Below are positions 31,101 to 39,681 of a stretch of 64,000 nucleotides of DNA, one piece after another. A program made the translations under genes and the position numbers. Position 1 is the stretch's first letter. Every line of letters starts with the position of its first letter. This DNA is from Paracyclopina nana (lineage: Eukaryota; Arthropoda; Copepoda; Cyclopoida; Cyclopettidae), in NCBI GenBank assembly GCA_019096065.1, contig JAGUCH010000008.1, positions 1,183,001-1,247,000 on the forward strand. The letters are read 5' to 3'. The notes beneath the pieces were generated by a model, which was not told where the DNA came from, did no database searches, and was given only the letters and a program-made list of their open reading frames with translations.

Positions 31101-34100
31101 ATGCGGAATCAAGCAAAAATCTTGGCAACTCATCAAGTCCTCAGGAGATGACTAAAGAGTGCTACCAAGAAGAAAGCTTGATTAATGATCAATTAACAGC
31201 AACGAACAAGCATGATGACACAAGTAGCCAGAAATCAATAAGGAAAAGTGACATTGAGCATCAGAATGACAAAGATGTTTCAATGTCAGAAATGATCGAA
31301 AGATTTGAGTGTAATGTTTGCGGCAAAAAGTTCAAGTTGAAAGCCGATTTGAAACATCACACCCGTCTTCATTCTCAAATAGCATTTGATTGCCATGTTT
31401 GTGGCAAGAAATTCAAGTGGAAGTATAATTTGCAGCGCCATGTCAAAACACACCAAAAATCCACCTTGATCGCAAGATTTGAGTGTAATGTTTGCGGCAA
31501 AAAGTTCAAGTTGAAAGCCGATTTGAAACATCACACCCGTCTTCATTCTCAAATAGCATTTGATTGCCATGTTTGTGGCAAGAAATTCAAGTGGAAGTAT
31601 AATTTGCAGCGCCATGTCAAAACACACCAAAAATCCACCTTGAACGACAGCCAAGACAAGAAAGCTGAGTGTGACATGAGTGACAAAGTGTTGAGCGCAA
31701 ACGAAAAATGTGGCATGAAACTTGAGAGGATGTTCAACATGGAACGTCAAATGAAAATTCATGCGGAATCAAGCAAAAATCTTGGCAATCCATCAAATCC
31801 TCAGGAAATGAGCCAAGAGTGTGACCAAATAGAATGCTTGATTAATGAGACGTCTCCAACCAGGCCCAAATGTGATGTTTGTGGCAAGTCATTCAATTGG
31901 CAGCATGCATTAAAGCGACATATCGAAGAAATACATCTCAACCCGAAGAGCTTTCAGTGCCAATTCTGCGACAAAAGATTCAACAGGAAAGACACTGTGA
32001 AACGACATGCTGCCAAATTTCATCAAAATGGCTCCATAGGCGAAAAAACCTATGACTGTGAAGTTTGTGGCCACAAATTACAACAGCAGTGCAACATGCA
32101 ACGACACTTAAAAACTCACTTCAACCCAAATAGCCAAATCAAGTGTGGCCTTTGTCAATTGACATTCCGGATTGACTCTCAGCTAGTTTGGCACATGGAA
32201 AATGCCCATAAAAATGACTGAATAAAAGCGCTTTACCTCTTTGGGTGTCGAAATCTTCGACCTTCTGAACTGTTGTTATGTGGCAAATCCACATAATTTG
32301 TCTCAGATTGGAGCACATTGTAGGTGGTGACCACAATGTCATAATTGGCCAAGTTCCTGGGCTGGATGTAGCCCGACTCCTTGGTGCCTTTGTAGAAGAA
32401 CATCTTGACATTTTTGTGCCTGATGTGCTTCTGGATTTCTTCGATCCACTGGTAGGAAATCGAGCTGGGTGAAACGATGAGAGTGGCTCCGGATTCAACC
32501 GGTTCTTGCAAGGTCCAGCAATGAGGGCAATAGTAGTCCCCTCGAAAAGGATCTGACACATCGTACCTGTAAAAATAATGGTGTAATACTTGCCATGTTT
32601 TCAAAGTAATCAAAGTTTTCTACTGATGCAACATTAACAAATGTGAGTTGATTGCAACTTTTTTGCTCCATTCAACAAGTTGTGCATTGGATTAATATGA
32701 AATGACAATTATGTTTACCTGACACATTCAGCATGTTGATATTGAGTGCAAGCTTTGCATTGGACTCGAAACTTCTTGTCTTCACCCTGGTCGAGATCAG
32801 AGCCGCATATGCACTCAAAATAGTCAGCTTGCTCCACTTTGGTATCGAAGAAGGTGCCATTGAACCTTTTCCTATTCGGCTTGATGACTTCGCTCCCAAG
32901 CATAAGTTGGTACATGGGCAGGACTTTTTCATAGAGGCTCTTCTTCTTATGGGCCAGAATCCTTTCTTCTCTGGCCTTTTCCAGTCTCAGCTCGGTAATG
33001 GATTTCTCATAAGGTCTGCCTTCATAGCAAACCTCGGTGATGACCTCTTCGATGACCAAGTCGACCGAGTCCAAATCCTTCTTATTGTTCAACAATCCTC
33101 TGGAGTCAAAGTCAGCATAAGTGGCATTGATCACCACTGATCCAGAGCAGCCTCTTTTACCAGAGGTGTTGAGAATTTTGCCTTGGCATTGCAGCTTGAG
33201 CAGTTCAGCCTTGAATTGCTTATACTTATTGTCGGTCATGCGCGTTTCGAATTTGGTTTCGAGGAACTTTTTGATGCTGGCCACACCGACACCAGAACTC
33301 ATGTTGCCACTGTCGCTGCTCTGAATGATTGCATACAATATTTTGTCCTCCAAAGACGATTTGGCATGCACATTTTTCTTGCCTAAAATTGAGCCCGGAT
33401 CAAAGAGCGGATCTTGTTCAAGATCCGTAGGCTTCAAAATTGACTTTTTGGGCACTTTTTTTGGGCTTTTCTGAGGCTTTAATACTTTCACTTCCTCCTC
33501 ATCATCATCATCACTGAATTGTTCAGCATATTTGGGACATCTTTTCTTATTTCTGCTTGGCCTTGGCTCAAAATCCTCATCAGAATCATGATCTGGAGTT
33601 GATTCATCGTCTTCTTCATTGCTATCATTTCCATCCATTTGGGATATGTTTTCCTCTTCTTCAACACTTAAAAGGTCATCTTTGACAATTTCAATGGGCT
33701 CTTCGTCCATGAAGACTTGGTCAGGTTCTTCTGAAAAAGACACATGTTTCATGTCTTTGCCATCTTCGAAGATGTTAAATTCCACTGGAGAAGGACTTCG
33801 TCGTCTACGTCTTCGCTTCCTCGTCTCTTCCTTGATGTCAATCACTTCAAGGGGTTCAATCTTGGGCAAGTCCAGCCTTGGATTGCAGAGCATACATGAC
33901 AACACTTCCACTGTTTTGCCCAGTCCCATTTCATCAGCCAAAATGCCTCCAGTTGGTACTGGAAGGGCTGGTTGAAAATCCCGCGTTAAAAATCCGCCTT
34001 TCCGATTGTAGAAGTACTTTTCACCATTCAGTGAAACCTCTTCAAACAGAGGATGAAGACTAGGACTGCCATTGTCTTTGTCATTGATCAGTTCACGGGA

Positions 34101-34958
34101 AACCATCCATTTGACAGCCAATTTTTGGTAAGGCCTCAATTCGGGTAGAAGACTTTTGTGCTGGGGATCAATGATGTCATCATTCACCTCATGTTTCTCG
34201 TGGAAATCCTTGATGACAGCATAGAGTTGGTCAATGTCTTGGTTCATCATTTCCATCTCAGGATCCATGACATCTTCGTCTAAAGTGTCACTCGAAGGCT
34301 CCAATTTGAGGAAATGTTCCGTTGCTCTTCGGACGATGTTTGGCATTTTGGCCAAGACATCCGAAGGATGATTGAACTTGAACAAATGGGCCTCTACAAT
34401 AGTGACATTCAAAGTCAATGTCAAGCCTTCAATAGAGTCCAGAGCAAGGATCAGATTTTTCCTCTTCTGGAACCTCACCGACTTCTGAGCGAAAGCCTTG
34501 AGCAAATTGTGCATCGGTTCTGGAATGTCACCGATTTTCACCGACTTTTCAGCGCTCAAAAGTACAAAAGACATGCCCGGAATTTTTGAAAAGTACACCG
34601 AGAAATCCTTTTCGGGAGCTTCATCAATCGGTTCACTCAACTCCAGTTCAATTTTTGACACGATTTGCCCGGCGTTTTCAATGGAAATGGGCACAAAAAA
34701 GTCGGCCGAGTCGAATAACAGCTGCATTTCCGAGCTGAACTTTTTCCCCTTTTTCCTCGGCGATTTCTTGACGGAAGTTGAGGGCATTTGCGAGTTTTCA
34801 TCCGGATCGAAATCTGCATCCTCGTCGCTGTTGTAATTTTCCACCTCATCGTCAATCAAATTAGCGAGGTTATCCGAGGATTCGCCCAAATTCCAGTTCT
34901 CTTGCTGCCTTTCGACCTCATTTAACCTCCGAGGTGCTGAGGGCTTTTGTCGCGGCAT
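25166..34958 (-). CDS. SHPRH: SNF2-family helicase and E3 ubiquitin ligase SHPRH
   Basis: Six exons (32719-34958, 32237-32566, 26605-28248, 25918-26460, 25612-25864, 25166-25393) close to 1745 residues. Domains in order: SNF2 motif I (ADEMGLGKT, about residue 345); acidic linker; H15 linker-histone domain ([12 protein letters not shown]..., residues ~555-635); PHD finger ([12 protein letters not shown]...[12 protein letters not shown], finished by CPHCW in exon 2); SNF2 motifs including MDEAQ and [14 protein letters not shown]; long coiled region; RING (CPICQKAL...CGHCFC...CAIC); helicase C ([24 protein letters not shown]). This order is specific to SHPRH, which ubiquitinates PCNA in damage tolerance. 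The protein stops at HKMLR, about 45 residues earlier than the vertebrate protein; a GTAATG donor overlaps the stop, so a missed last exon is possible. Confidence 0.93.
28263..28680 (+). repeat. Two ~205-bp direct repeats in SHPRH intron 2
   Basis: The block at ~28265-28465 recurs at ~28473-28680 with few differences. Landmarks in both copies: AAATCATGAAAATC, CTCGCTTCGGCTCGGCC, CTACTGTGCTCATATATTAT and CCGAAGCTTTGAGCTTTTTG (GTTTTGAG in copy 2). Confidence 0.85.
28970..29240 (+). repeat. CCCGAAAA(A/G)T-rich degenerate tandem tract
   Basis: About a dozen CCCGAAAA words spaced 15-40 bp apart (ATCCCGAAAAATATC and variants) form a low-complexity tract upstream of the nested zinc-finger gene, within the SHPRH intron. 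Confidence 0.6.
29438..32221 (+). CDS. Zinc-finger protein nested in SHPRH intron, acidic repeat region
   Basis: Single-exon frame of 927 residues, ATG at 29438 ([11 protein letters not shown]), TGA at 32219-32221. Residues 1-120 hold two finger-like units ([12 protein letters not shown]...HVVVVH). Residues ~120-470 are very acidic and include five near-perfect copies of the heptad DQENVDQ. The C-terminal half has about eleven C2H2 fingers; a two-finger unit ([11 protein letters not shown]... and [11 protein letters not shown]...) is duplicated exactly over 174 bp. A decayed finger ([11 protein letters not shown]) retains the flanking [13 protein letters not shown] text of an intact one. The gene lies antisense inside SHPRH intron 2, and its poly(A) signal begins at the last base of its stop codon. 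Likely a nuclear regulator, acidic region possibly activating; targets unknown. Confidence 0.85.
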   Translation: MTRTLRKNQLNIDHIIMMTMDNSAKIWQHCKFCKNHQKPFKKHPIVILERLKYIDTFLDLRRTKLKESRKKWLPNCKVCGKTYTTSNGFSYHVVVVHPQNLSEKTRKLLKNLSVAERKKVHLNYEDDDTSAEEFNSNDEESSLDFEENEAVEENPRIDMEETVTGDFSCKFEVKLEENLDFAETIEFEEKMEIKEEEWKVEEKVEQSPKKRSGIRIRRLNSGYFGQSLVQENENDNNKDDTCSLGTNVDSGFEENVGTRETAFIVEQTEEEQDVSKEKRVDEGFNEHDVKGHESVDEYQERAVNDPKSAIKDLNIVRKPQDFVSESLKLVQLIDEIIEEDQASVEQDQEIVINDQENVDQNQENVDLDQENVDQDQENVDQDQENVDQDQENVNQDLDCVDEDQDLNYEDQDYFDEDQEFIDEDLDDETNYKFPYIRQKNSSDEEEWTLDDGDLSDTNSITEEKVPGIKATWKCDTCHKVYKSGKKFFDRHKAACRAFQCQICKQTFSSTNPRKMHKCYGKLSMKEDNCDKKLECDICGKKLKWAFNMKRHMKIHAESSKNLGNSSSPQEMTKECYQEESLINDQLTATNKHDDTSSQKSIRKSDIEHQNDKDVSMSEMIERFECNVCGKKFKLKADLKHHTRLHSQIAFDCHVCGKKFKWKYNLQRHVKTHQKSTLIARFECNVCGKKFKLKADLKHHTRLHSQIAFDCHVCGKKFKWKYNLQRHVKTHQKSTLNDSQDKKAECDMSDKVLSANEKCGMKLERMFNMERQMKIHAESSKNLGNPSNPQEMSQECDQIECLINETSPTRPKCDVCGKSFNWQHALKRHIEEIHLNPKSFQCQFCDKRFNRKDTVKRHAAKFHQNGSIGEKTYDCEVCGHKLQQQCNMQRHLKTHFNPNSQIKCGLCQLTFRIDSQLVWHMENAHKND
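30500..30640 (+). repeat. 21-bp coding repeat encoding DQENVDQ heptads
   Basis: Unit AATGTCGATCAAGATCAAGA(A) is repeated head to tail about six times with only single-base differences, inside the acidic region of the nested zinc-finger gene. Confidence 0.9.
31301..31646 (+). repeat. Identical 174-bp tandem duplication of two zinc fingers
   Basis: Sequence starting AGATTTGAGTGTAATG at 31301 restarts at 31475 and appears identical to about 31646. The unit length is a multiple of three, so the frame is kept and two fingers are added. Confidence 0.9.
32221..32226 (+). terminator. Poly(A) signal overlapping the stop codon
   Basis: The A of the TGA stop is the first A of AATAAA. It lies five bases before the SHPRH exon 2 splice donor (32231-32236, opposite strand). 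Confidence 0.65.
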
Positions 34959-35284
34959 TTTCTTGCTTTTTCCCGAAAATCTCGTCAAGTGTCAACAATG
35001 TTTTTGTTTACATAATCATAATAACAATGGCACATGTTGGATCGAAAATGCCTCGAAAAGTGGTCAAATTTGAATTAAATTTGAAATTCTTCATTATTGC
35101 ATAGGTTTCATAGTAAATATATTTTTATTTATTTATTATAAGATTTTGACAAACTGCATTTTAATAGAATAATTTCATTGTTTAAGATTTGAAGGAAACT
35201 AAGGCGTGTCATATTGCCTTAGTTTTTACTGTTCGTTTTCCAAGTTTCGCAGAATTTGTAACATTTGATAAATTTTCCGCTAAA
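34959..35284. promoter_or_regulatory. Bidirectional promoter region, SHPRH and MGMT
   Basis: Only 326 bp separate the SHPRH ATG (minus) from the MGMT ATG (plus). The DNA is AT-rich with no CpG island and no clear TATA at standard spacing. Shared control of the two genes is inferred from the arrangement. Confidence 0.5.
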
Positions 35285-35836
35285 ATGAATAAGGGAAAAA
35301 AAGGCTGTGGTAAGCTGCAAAAAGTGACCATAACGAGCCCGATTGGACCGTATATCGCGAAAACTTGCGAAAATGGCGTGCATGAATTGCACTTGGACAA
35401 CTCGGTGACGAACGAAAATCACCTGAAATTGGGCTCCAAAGTTGTGCAAATCACAGAAATAATCCACGACTCGCAAAGTGCCTCTAATTTGGAGCAATGG
35501 ATGAAAAACTTTTTTGCTCGGAATCCAGAAGAGATCAAAATTGACATTTGCCCTTCCATGTTCGAAACCGGCAAATTCCGGCCCAAAGTGTGGCAAACAT
35601 TGAGAGAAAACGTCCCATTTGGCGAGACAATTTCTTATGGAGAATTGGCGAAATTGTGTGGCAATCCTGGAGCGTGTCAAGCCGTCGGATCGGCAATGTC
35701 GAATAATCCAATCAGTCTCATCATTCCCTGCCATCGAGTCATCAAATCAAACGGATCAATTGGCAATTATTCAAAGTCCACCAAAAACGACATCAAATCC
35801 TGGCTTTTGATCCACGAAAGTTGTGACGTTGCGTGA
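35285..35836 (+). CDS. MGMT: Methylated-DNA-protein-cysteine methyltransferase
   Basis: Single-exon, 183 residues, ATG at 35285 (MNKGKKGCGKL). It transfers alkyl groups from O6-alkylguanine to its own Cys in one irreversible step. The active-site motif IPCHRV is present, as are the helix-turn-helix Tyr (ETISYGELAKLCGNP), the Asn of the hinge (SNNPISLIIPCHRV) and the WLLIHE glutamate. The position of the conserved arginine finger (normally ARAVG) reads CQAVG, so the Arg that flips the nucleotide appears replaced by Gln. No zinc-binding N-terminal Cys/His set is obvious. It is head-to-head with SHPRH and 87 bp upstream of the longest RBM28 frame. No AATAAA is seen between its stop and that gene. 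Confidence 0.92.
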   Translation: MNKGKKGCGKLQKVTITSPIGPYIAKTCENGVHELHLDNSVTNENHLKLGSKVVQITEIIHDSQSASNLEQWMKNFFARNPEEIKIDICPSMFETGKFRPKVWQTLRENVPFGETISYGELAKLCGNPGACQAVGSAMSNNPISLIIPCHRVIKSNGSIGNYSKSTKNDIKSWLLIHESCDVA

Positions 35837-35923
35837 TTTGGCGAGAGAAAAAAAGTTGCGCGCGCGCAAATTGACAACAACACAAAATGTAAACAATAAC
35901 AAATCACGCAACTCCCAACTCAC

Positions 35924-38053
35924 ATGTTTTTTGAAGAAATCAATTTCGAAATGGAGTCTTCAACCGTTCAAGTGACGAATTTGGACGCTTCTGTCACCGA
36001 TGAGAAACTCGAGGAGATTTTCAGTGATTTCGGACCTTTGACCCGTTTTTTCGTGGTCAAGGCTAAAAAGCCGCAACAGCAGCCTTCAAAGGCCATCGTT
36101 CAATTTGCAAACAGTGACTACGTGAATGACTTGTTGAACGAAACTCAAGGCCGACTCAAGTATGAAAACTTGGACTTGTCCATCCAGAGGATTGCTGACA
36201 AGGCAAATCACAACAATGACAACGAGGCACAAAGACAGTTTGATAAGAAGGCCGCTCAGCTAAAGAAATCCAGGCTGATTGTGCGAAATTTGTCATTTAA
36301 GGCCACTGAGGAGAAGCTGCGCAGTCATTTCGCTAATTTTGGCGAATTGACCGAGGTGAACATTTTGAAGAAACGCGATGGCAAAATGGTGGGCTGTGCC
36401 TTTGTGCAATTCTCCACCTTGAAAGAGGCTGGCAAGGCTATCAAGGAGTTGAACGGCAAGCCATTTTTGCAAAGGCCCATCGCTGTGGACTGGGCAGTGC
36501 CAAAGGAGCAGTACCAGCAGGAAAATCCTAAAAAAATGGAAAATCCTGAATCCAACCCGGATGATGACACCCAAGCTGATTCTGATAATGAGCCTGATTC
36601 TGAAGATGGGGATTCAGATAATGAGGATTCTGGACACGATTCAGGGCACGAGGATTCCAATGAAGATTCTGGCAACGACTCTGAAGATGATGATGTTGAG
36701 GACTCTGATGGTGATGCTGAGGACTCTGATGATGATGCTGAGGACTCTGACAATGAAAGCGAGGGGCCAAGTGCGAAAAGACCAAGGTACGAAAAAGGTC
36801 ACGACATCTCCGAAAACAAGACTGTCTTTGTTCGCAACATCAGTTTCAACTCTGACCAAGATGACCTCAAAGCCATGTTTGAAGACAACTTTGGCCAGGT
36901 CCTCTTTGCCAGGCTGGTCATCGACAAGGCCACTGAGCACCCCAAGGGCACCGCCTTTGTCAAATTTGCTGACGAGCAAAGTGTCGCGAAATGCATCGAA
37001 GCCTCTCAAGGCCAAGAAGGCCTTTGGCTGGACAACAGGCAAATCTATGTGGATCTGGCCTTGAAGCCAGATGAGGCCAAGACAAGGCAAGTGGAAAAGA
37101 GCCAGAAGAAGGAGGAGAAGGACAACCGGAATCTCTACTTGGCCAGGGAAGGACTTGTTCGCGAAGGCACCCAAGCCGCCTTCGGAGTGTCGAAAAGCGA
37201 CCTTCAATTGAGGGTGATGCTGGAAAAGAGGAAGAAAGAAATGCTCAAGGACTTGAGCAAGTTCATCAGTCCAACTCGACTGTGCATTCGCAACATTCCA
37301 CAAGACATCACCGACAAAAGTCTTCGCAGTCTCATTCTCAAGCACGTCAAGGATCGAGTCAAAATCAACGAGCTCAGAGTGATGAAAGACTTGAAGAGTG
37401 GCAAGAACAAAGGCTTTGCTTTTGTGGCCTTTTTGAACCACTCCATGGCCTTGACAGCTTTACGGGCCTTGAACAACAATCCGGATGTGTTTCGCAAAGA
37501 CCAAAGGCCAATCGTGGAGTTTTCCATCGAGAGCACAAAGGCCTTGAATGCCAGGCAAAAAAGGCTGGAAAAAAGCAGGGAGAAAAATCCCAATTGCAAG
37601 GATTTCAAGAAGACTGCTTCTTCAACCAAAAAGGCCAAAAATCCCCAAGAGCCATTGGACAATGCTAATGAAGATATCTCTGAAGAAAAGGCCAAATTTG
37701 CGGGAAGTTTGAGCAAAAAAGGCCAAAAAGGCCTGCCCACACACACTGGGGCCAAAATCAGGCATAAAAGGCCTGTGATTTCGCGGAAGGAGATCAAGAA
37801 GCGCGAAAAGGCCATGAAAAATCCGCAAAAAAGAAAAGCTATGAAAGTGGAGCAGCAGCCTTCAGCAGCAGAAGAGGGGGGGAATGTTGCGAAAAAGGCC
37901 AAAAAGGCTGAGAAAAAGGCCAAAAAGGTCAAGGCTTCCCAAGTGGAGCAAATCAGGAGTGAGAAGAAATTTGATGCTATGGTTCAGGATTACAAAAAGA
38001 AATTAATGAGTGGCATCAACAGTGCAAAAAAGCAGAAATGGTACACTGAATAA
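35924..38053 (+). CDS. RBM28: RNA-binding protein 28 (nucleolar, four RRMs)
   Basis: Single-exon frame with ATGs at 35924 and 35951; the second gives MESSTVQVTNLD, a good RRM start, so I cannot choose between 709 and 700 residues. Four RRMs: VQVTNL (~residues 13-90); RLIVRNLSF with GCAFVQF (~115-195); TVFVRNISF with GTAFVKF (~300-385); RLCIRNIPQ with GFAFVAF (~445-540). An Asp/Glu/Ser-rich stretch separates RRM2 and RRM3. The C-terminus is a long lysine-rich tail (KKAKKAEKKAKK), typical of nucleolar targeting. The order and the ALNARQKRLEKS end match RBM28/Nop4, which acts in 60S ribosome assembly and with spliceosomal snRNAs. The poly(A) signal overlaps the stop codon. Confidence 0.9.
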   Translation: MFFEEINFEMESSTVQVTNLDASVTDEKLEEIFSDFGPLTRFFVVKAKKPQQQPSKAIVQFANSDYVNDLLNETQGRLKYENLDLSIQRIADKANHNNDNEAQRQFDKKAAQLKKSRLIVRNLSFKATEEKLRSHFANFGELTEVNILKKRDGKMVGCAFVQFSTLKEAGKAIKELNGKPFLQRPIAVDWAVPKEQYQQENPKKMENPESNPDDDTQADSDNEPDSEDGDSDNEDSGHDSGHEDSNEDSGNDSEDDDVEDSDGDAEDSDDDAEDSDNESEGPSAKRPRYEKGHDISENKTVFVRNISFNSDQDDLKAMFEDNFGQVLFARLVIDKATEHPKGTAFVKFADEQSVAKCIEASQGQEGLWLDNRQIYVDLALKPDEAKTRQVEKSQKKEEKDNRNLYLAREGLVREGTQAAFGVSKSDLQLRVMLEKRKKEMLKDLSKFISPTRLCIRNIPQDITDKSLRSLILKHVKDRVKINELRVMKDLKSGKNKGFAFVAFLNHSMALTALRALNNNPDVFRKDQRPIVEFSIESTKALNARQKRLEKSREKNPNCKDFKKTASSTKKAKNPQEPLDNANEDISEEKAKFAGSLSKKGQKGLPTHTGAKIRHKRPVISRKEIKKREKAMKNPQKRKAMKVEQQPSAAEEGGNVAKKAKKAEKKAKKVKASQVEQIRSEKKFDAMVQDYKKKLMSGINSAKKQKWYTE

Positions 38054-38057
38054 TAAA
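38052..38057 (+). terminator. Poly(A) signal overlapping RBM28 stop
   Basis: AATAAA starts at the second base of the TAA stop (38051-38053). Confidence 0.6.
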
Positions 38058-39681
38058 TTTGTATACTCTTTAATTAAGGTGAGGACTTTTAATCCTGGAG
38101 CTGATAAAATGCTACTTTCCTATCACAATTAGGTAATTTGACTAGAAAAAGTCTAGATTATCACATTTAAGTAATTATCCTATGGAATCAATTAGAAACA
38201 TTGCATTTTCTTTTCTTGGACTATATTTCATGTATTTTTTGAAAAAAAGGGTTCCCTGAAGAAAATAATATATTAATGTGAGAAAAATTTTTAAAAAAAG
38301 TTTATTTTTAAATATTTCAAAGTGAGATTGATTATGTAACCAGTATGGAATATTGGAAAAGTTTTAGAGAAAGCTTCTTTTACAGCAGAGAAAATTGATA
38401 TGAAAAAAGCCAACTTTTTGATGGCTTGTGCAAAATGAAATTCCAGCCAGAAAATGCTGTTTTTTCCTCCATTTCCATTCAATTTTTGGTCTTACATCAC
38501 AGTGAAAATCGTTGTTTTTTTGGAGGGGGGCATAAGAACATTTCTGATTTCCCTATGGGAAATTAGAAAGCCTTATCATTTCTCAAGATGTTTATGCCAT
38601 ATTTTCAGAAAGATATCTCAAGTATCGTATTCTTCGACATAACTGAATTAATGAGAACTGTACAGAAACACAATGTTTATGGGACACAGACGTAATAATA
38701 ACACTGCAGACTATTATTGAGCATGTACGTAGGCTCATTATCAGCAAAATGAAAATGACTTTTTTTGTGCGTCAATTCATTGCTGTGCAAATGAGATGTG
38801 TTCTCTCACAAATGATATGGGCTGATATGCTACGAGATTTTTGTATAAACACAACCTCTGAAAACGTTCATCAATCAAACGTCAACATTACTTCTTATTT
38901 TTTCTTAAACATTTCATCGATCAATCACAGCAAACTTTCCTACATAATATCTATCCCTTTTAATAAAGTAAAAGCAAAGTTCCCAAAGTTACTCACAAAG
39001 CTTTCATGTTATCATAAATAAAGTAAGTTTTCCGTTTGATTGATAAACTTTCAAACGAGTCGTGAATGAAAGCAAATCTCGCCGACTTTCGCCTCTTCTC
39101 ATCATTTCAAGTGCACATCTCATGCCGCAAGCAAAAAATGTAGGCACAAAAAAAGTCAAAATCAACTTTCTCTCCTTGGCGAACGTTCAATTCTGTTCAG
39201 GGATATATGCAATAGCTGCAAGTTGTCTGCTCCAACATTTGAGTCAACTGCTATATATAAAAAAAGAGAAACGCCTCCACGATAAAAAAGTGCATCATAT
39301 CTAATCTGTGAACTGCAGATAATAGTCTGCAATAATATTTATTGTTGCCAGCAACATAGGCTGAGCTAGTTAGCATCAAGCAGCCAGTGGTGCACCAAAA
39401 CTGACCATATATTCTTTTAAAAAAGTGTGAGGACATCCATTATGTGGCCACCAAAGTAGTAGTAGTATATCCTACCTAATGTGAAAGCCTTTTGTGGAAA
39501 ATGAAAGCAGCAGTTCTAGCTTGCAGCCTTGCTTCATGTGCTATAGTGGAAGGCTCTCCATGTGAGGCTTTCTTTGCTTGGGCCCACAGTAGCACTCAGT
39601 TGCCTCAAGGCCTCGCTTGAGCCCACATCATCATCATCATACATCACACTTGACACAATAGTTATTGTGCAAAAGTCAGCC
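38058..39681. other. 1.6-kb intergenic region, no gene seen
   Basis: AT-rich sequence between RBM28 and the TMEM272-like gene. Only short, composition-driven open frames were found. The promoter and any 5' noncoding exon of the downstream gene should lie here. Confidence 0.5.

Noticed and set aside
36641-37441. 266-codon minus-strand frame
   Set aside because: Antisense of RBM28 RRM3-RRM4; no independent support.
38454-39304. Short plus-strand frames in the RBM28-TMEM272 gap
   Set aside because: AT-rich composition, no signal peptide or domain, and no splice partners that extend them.
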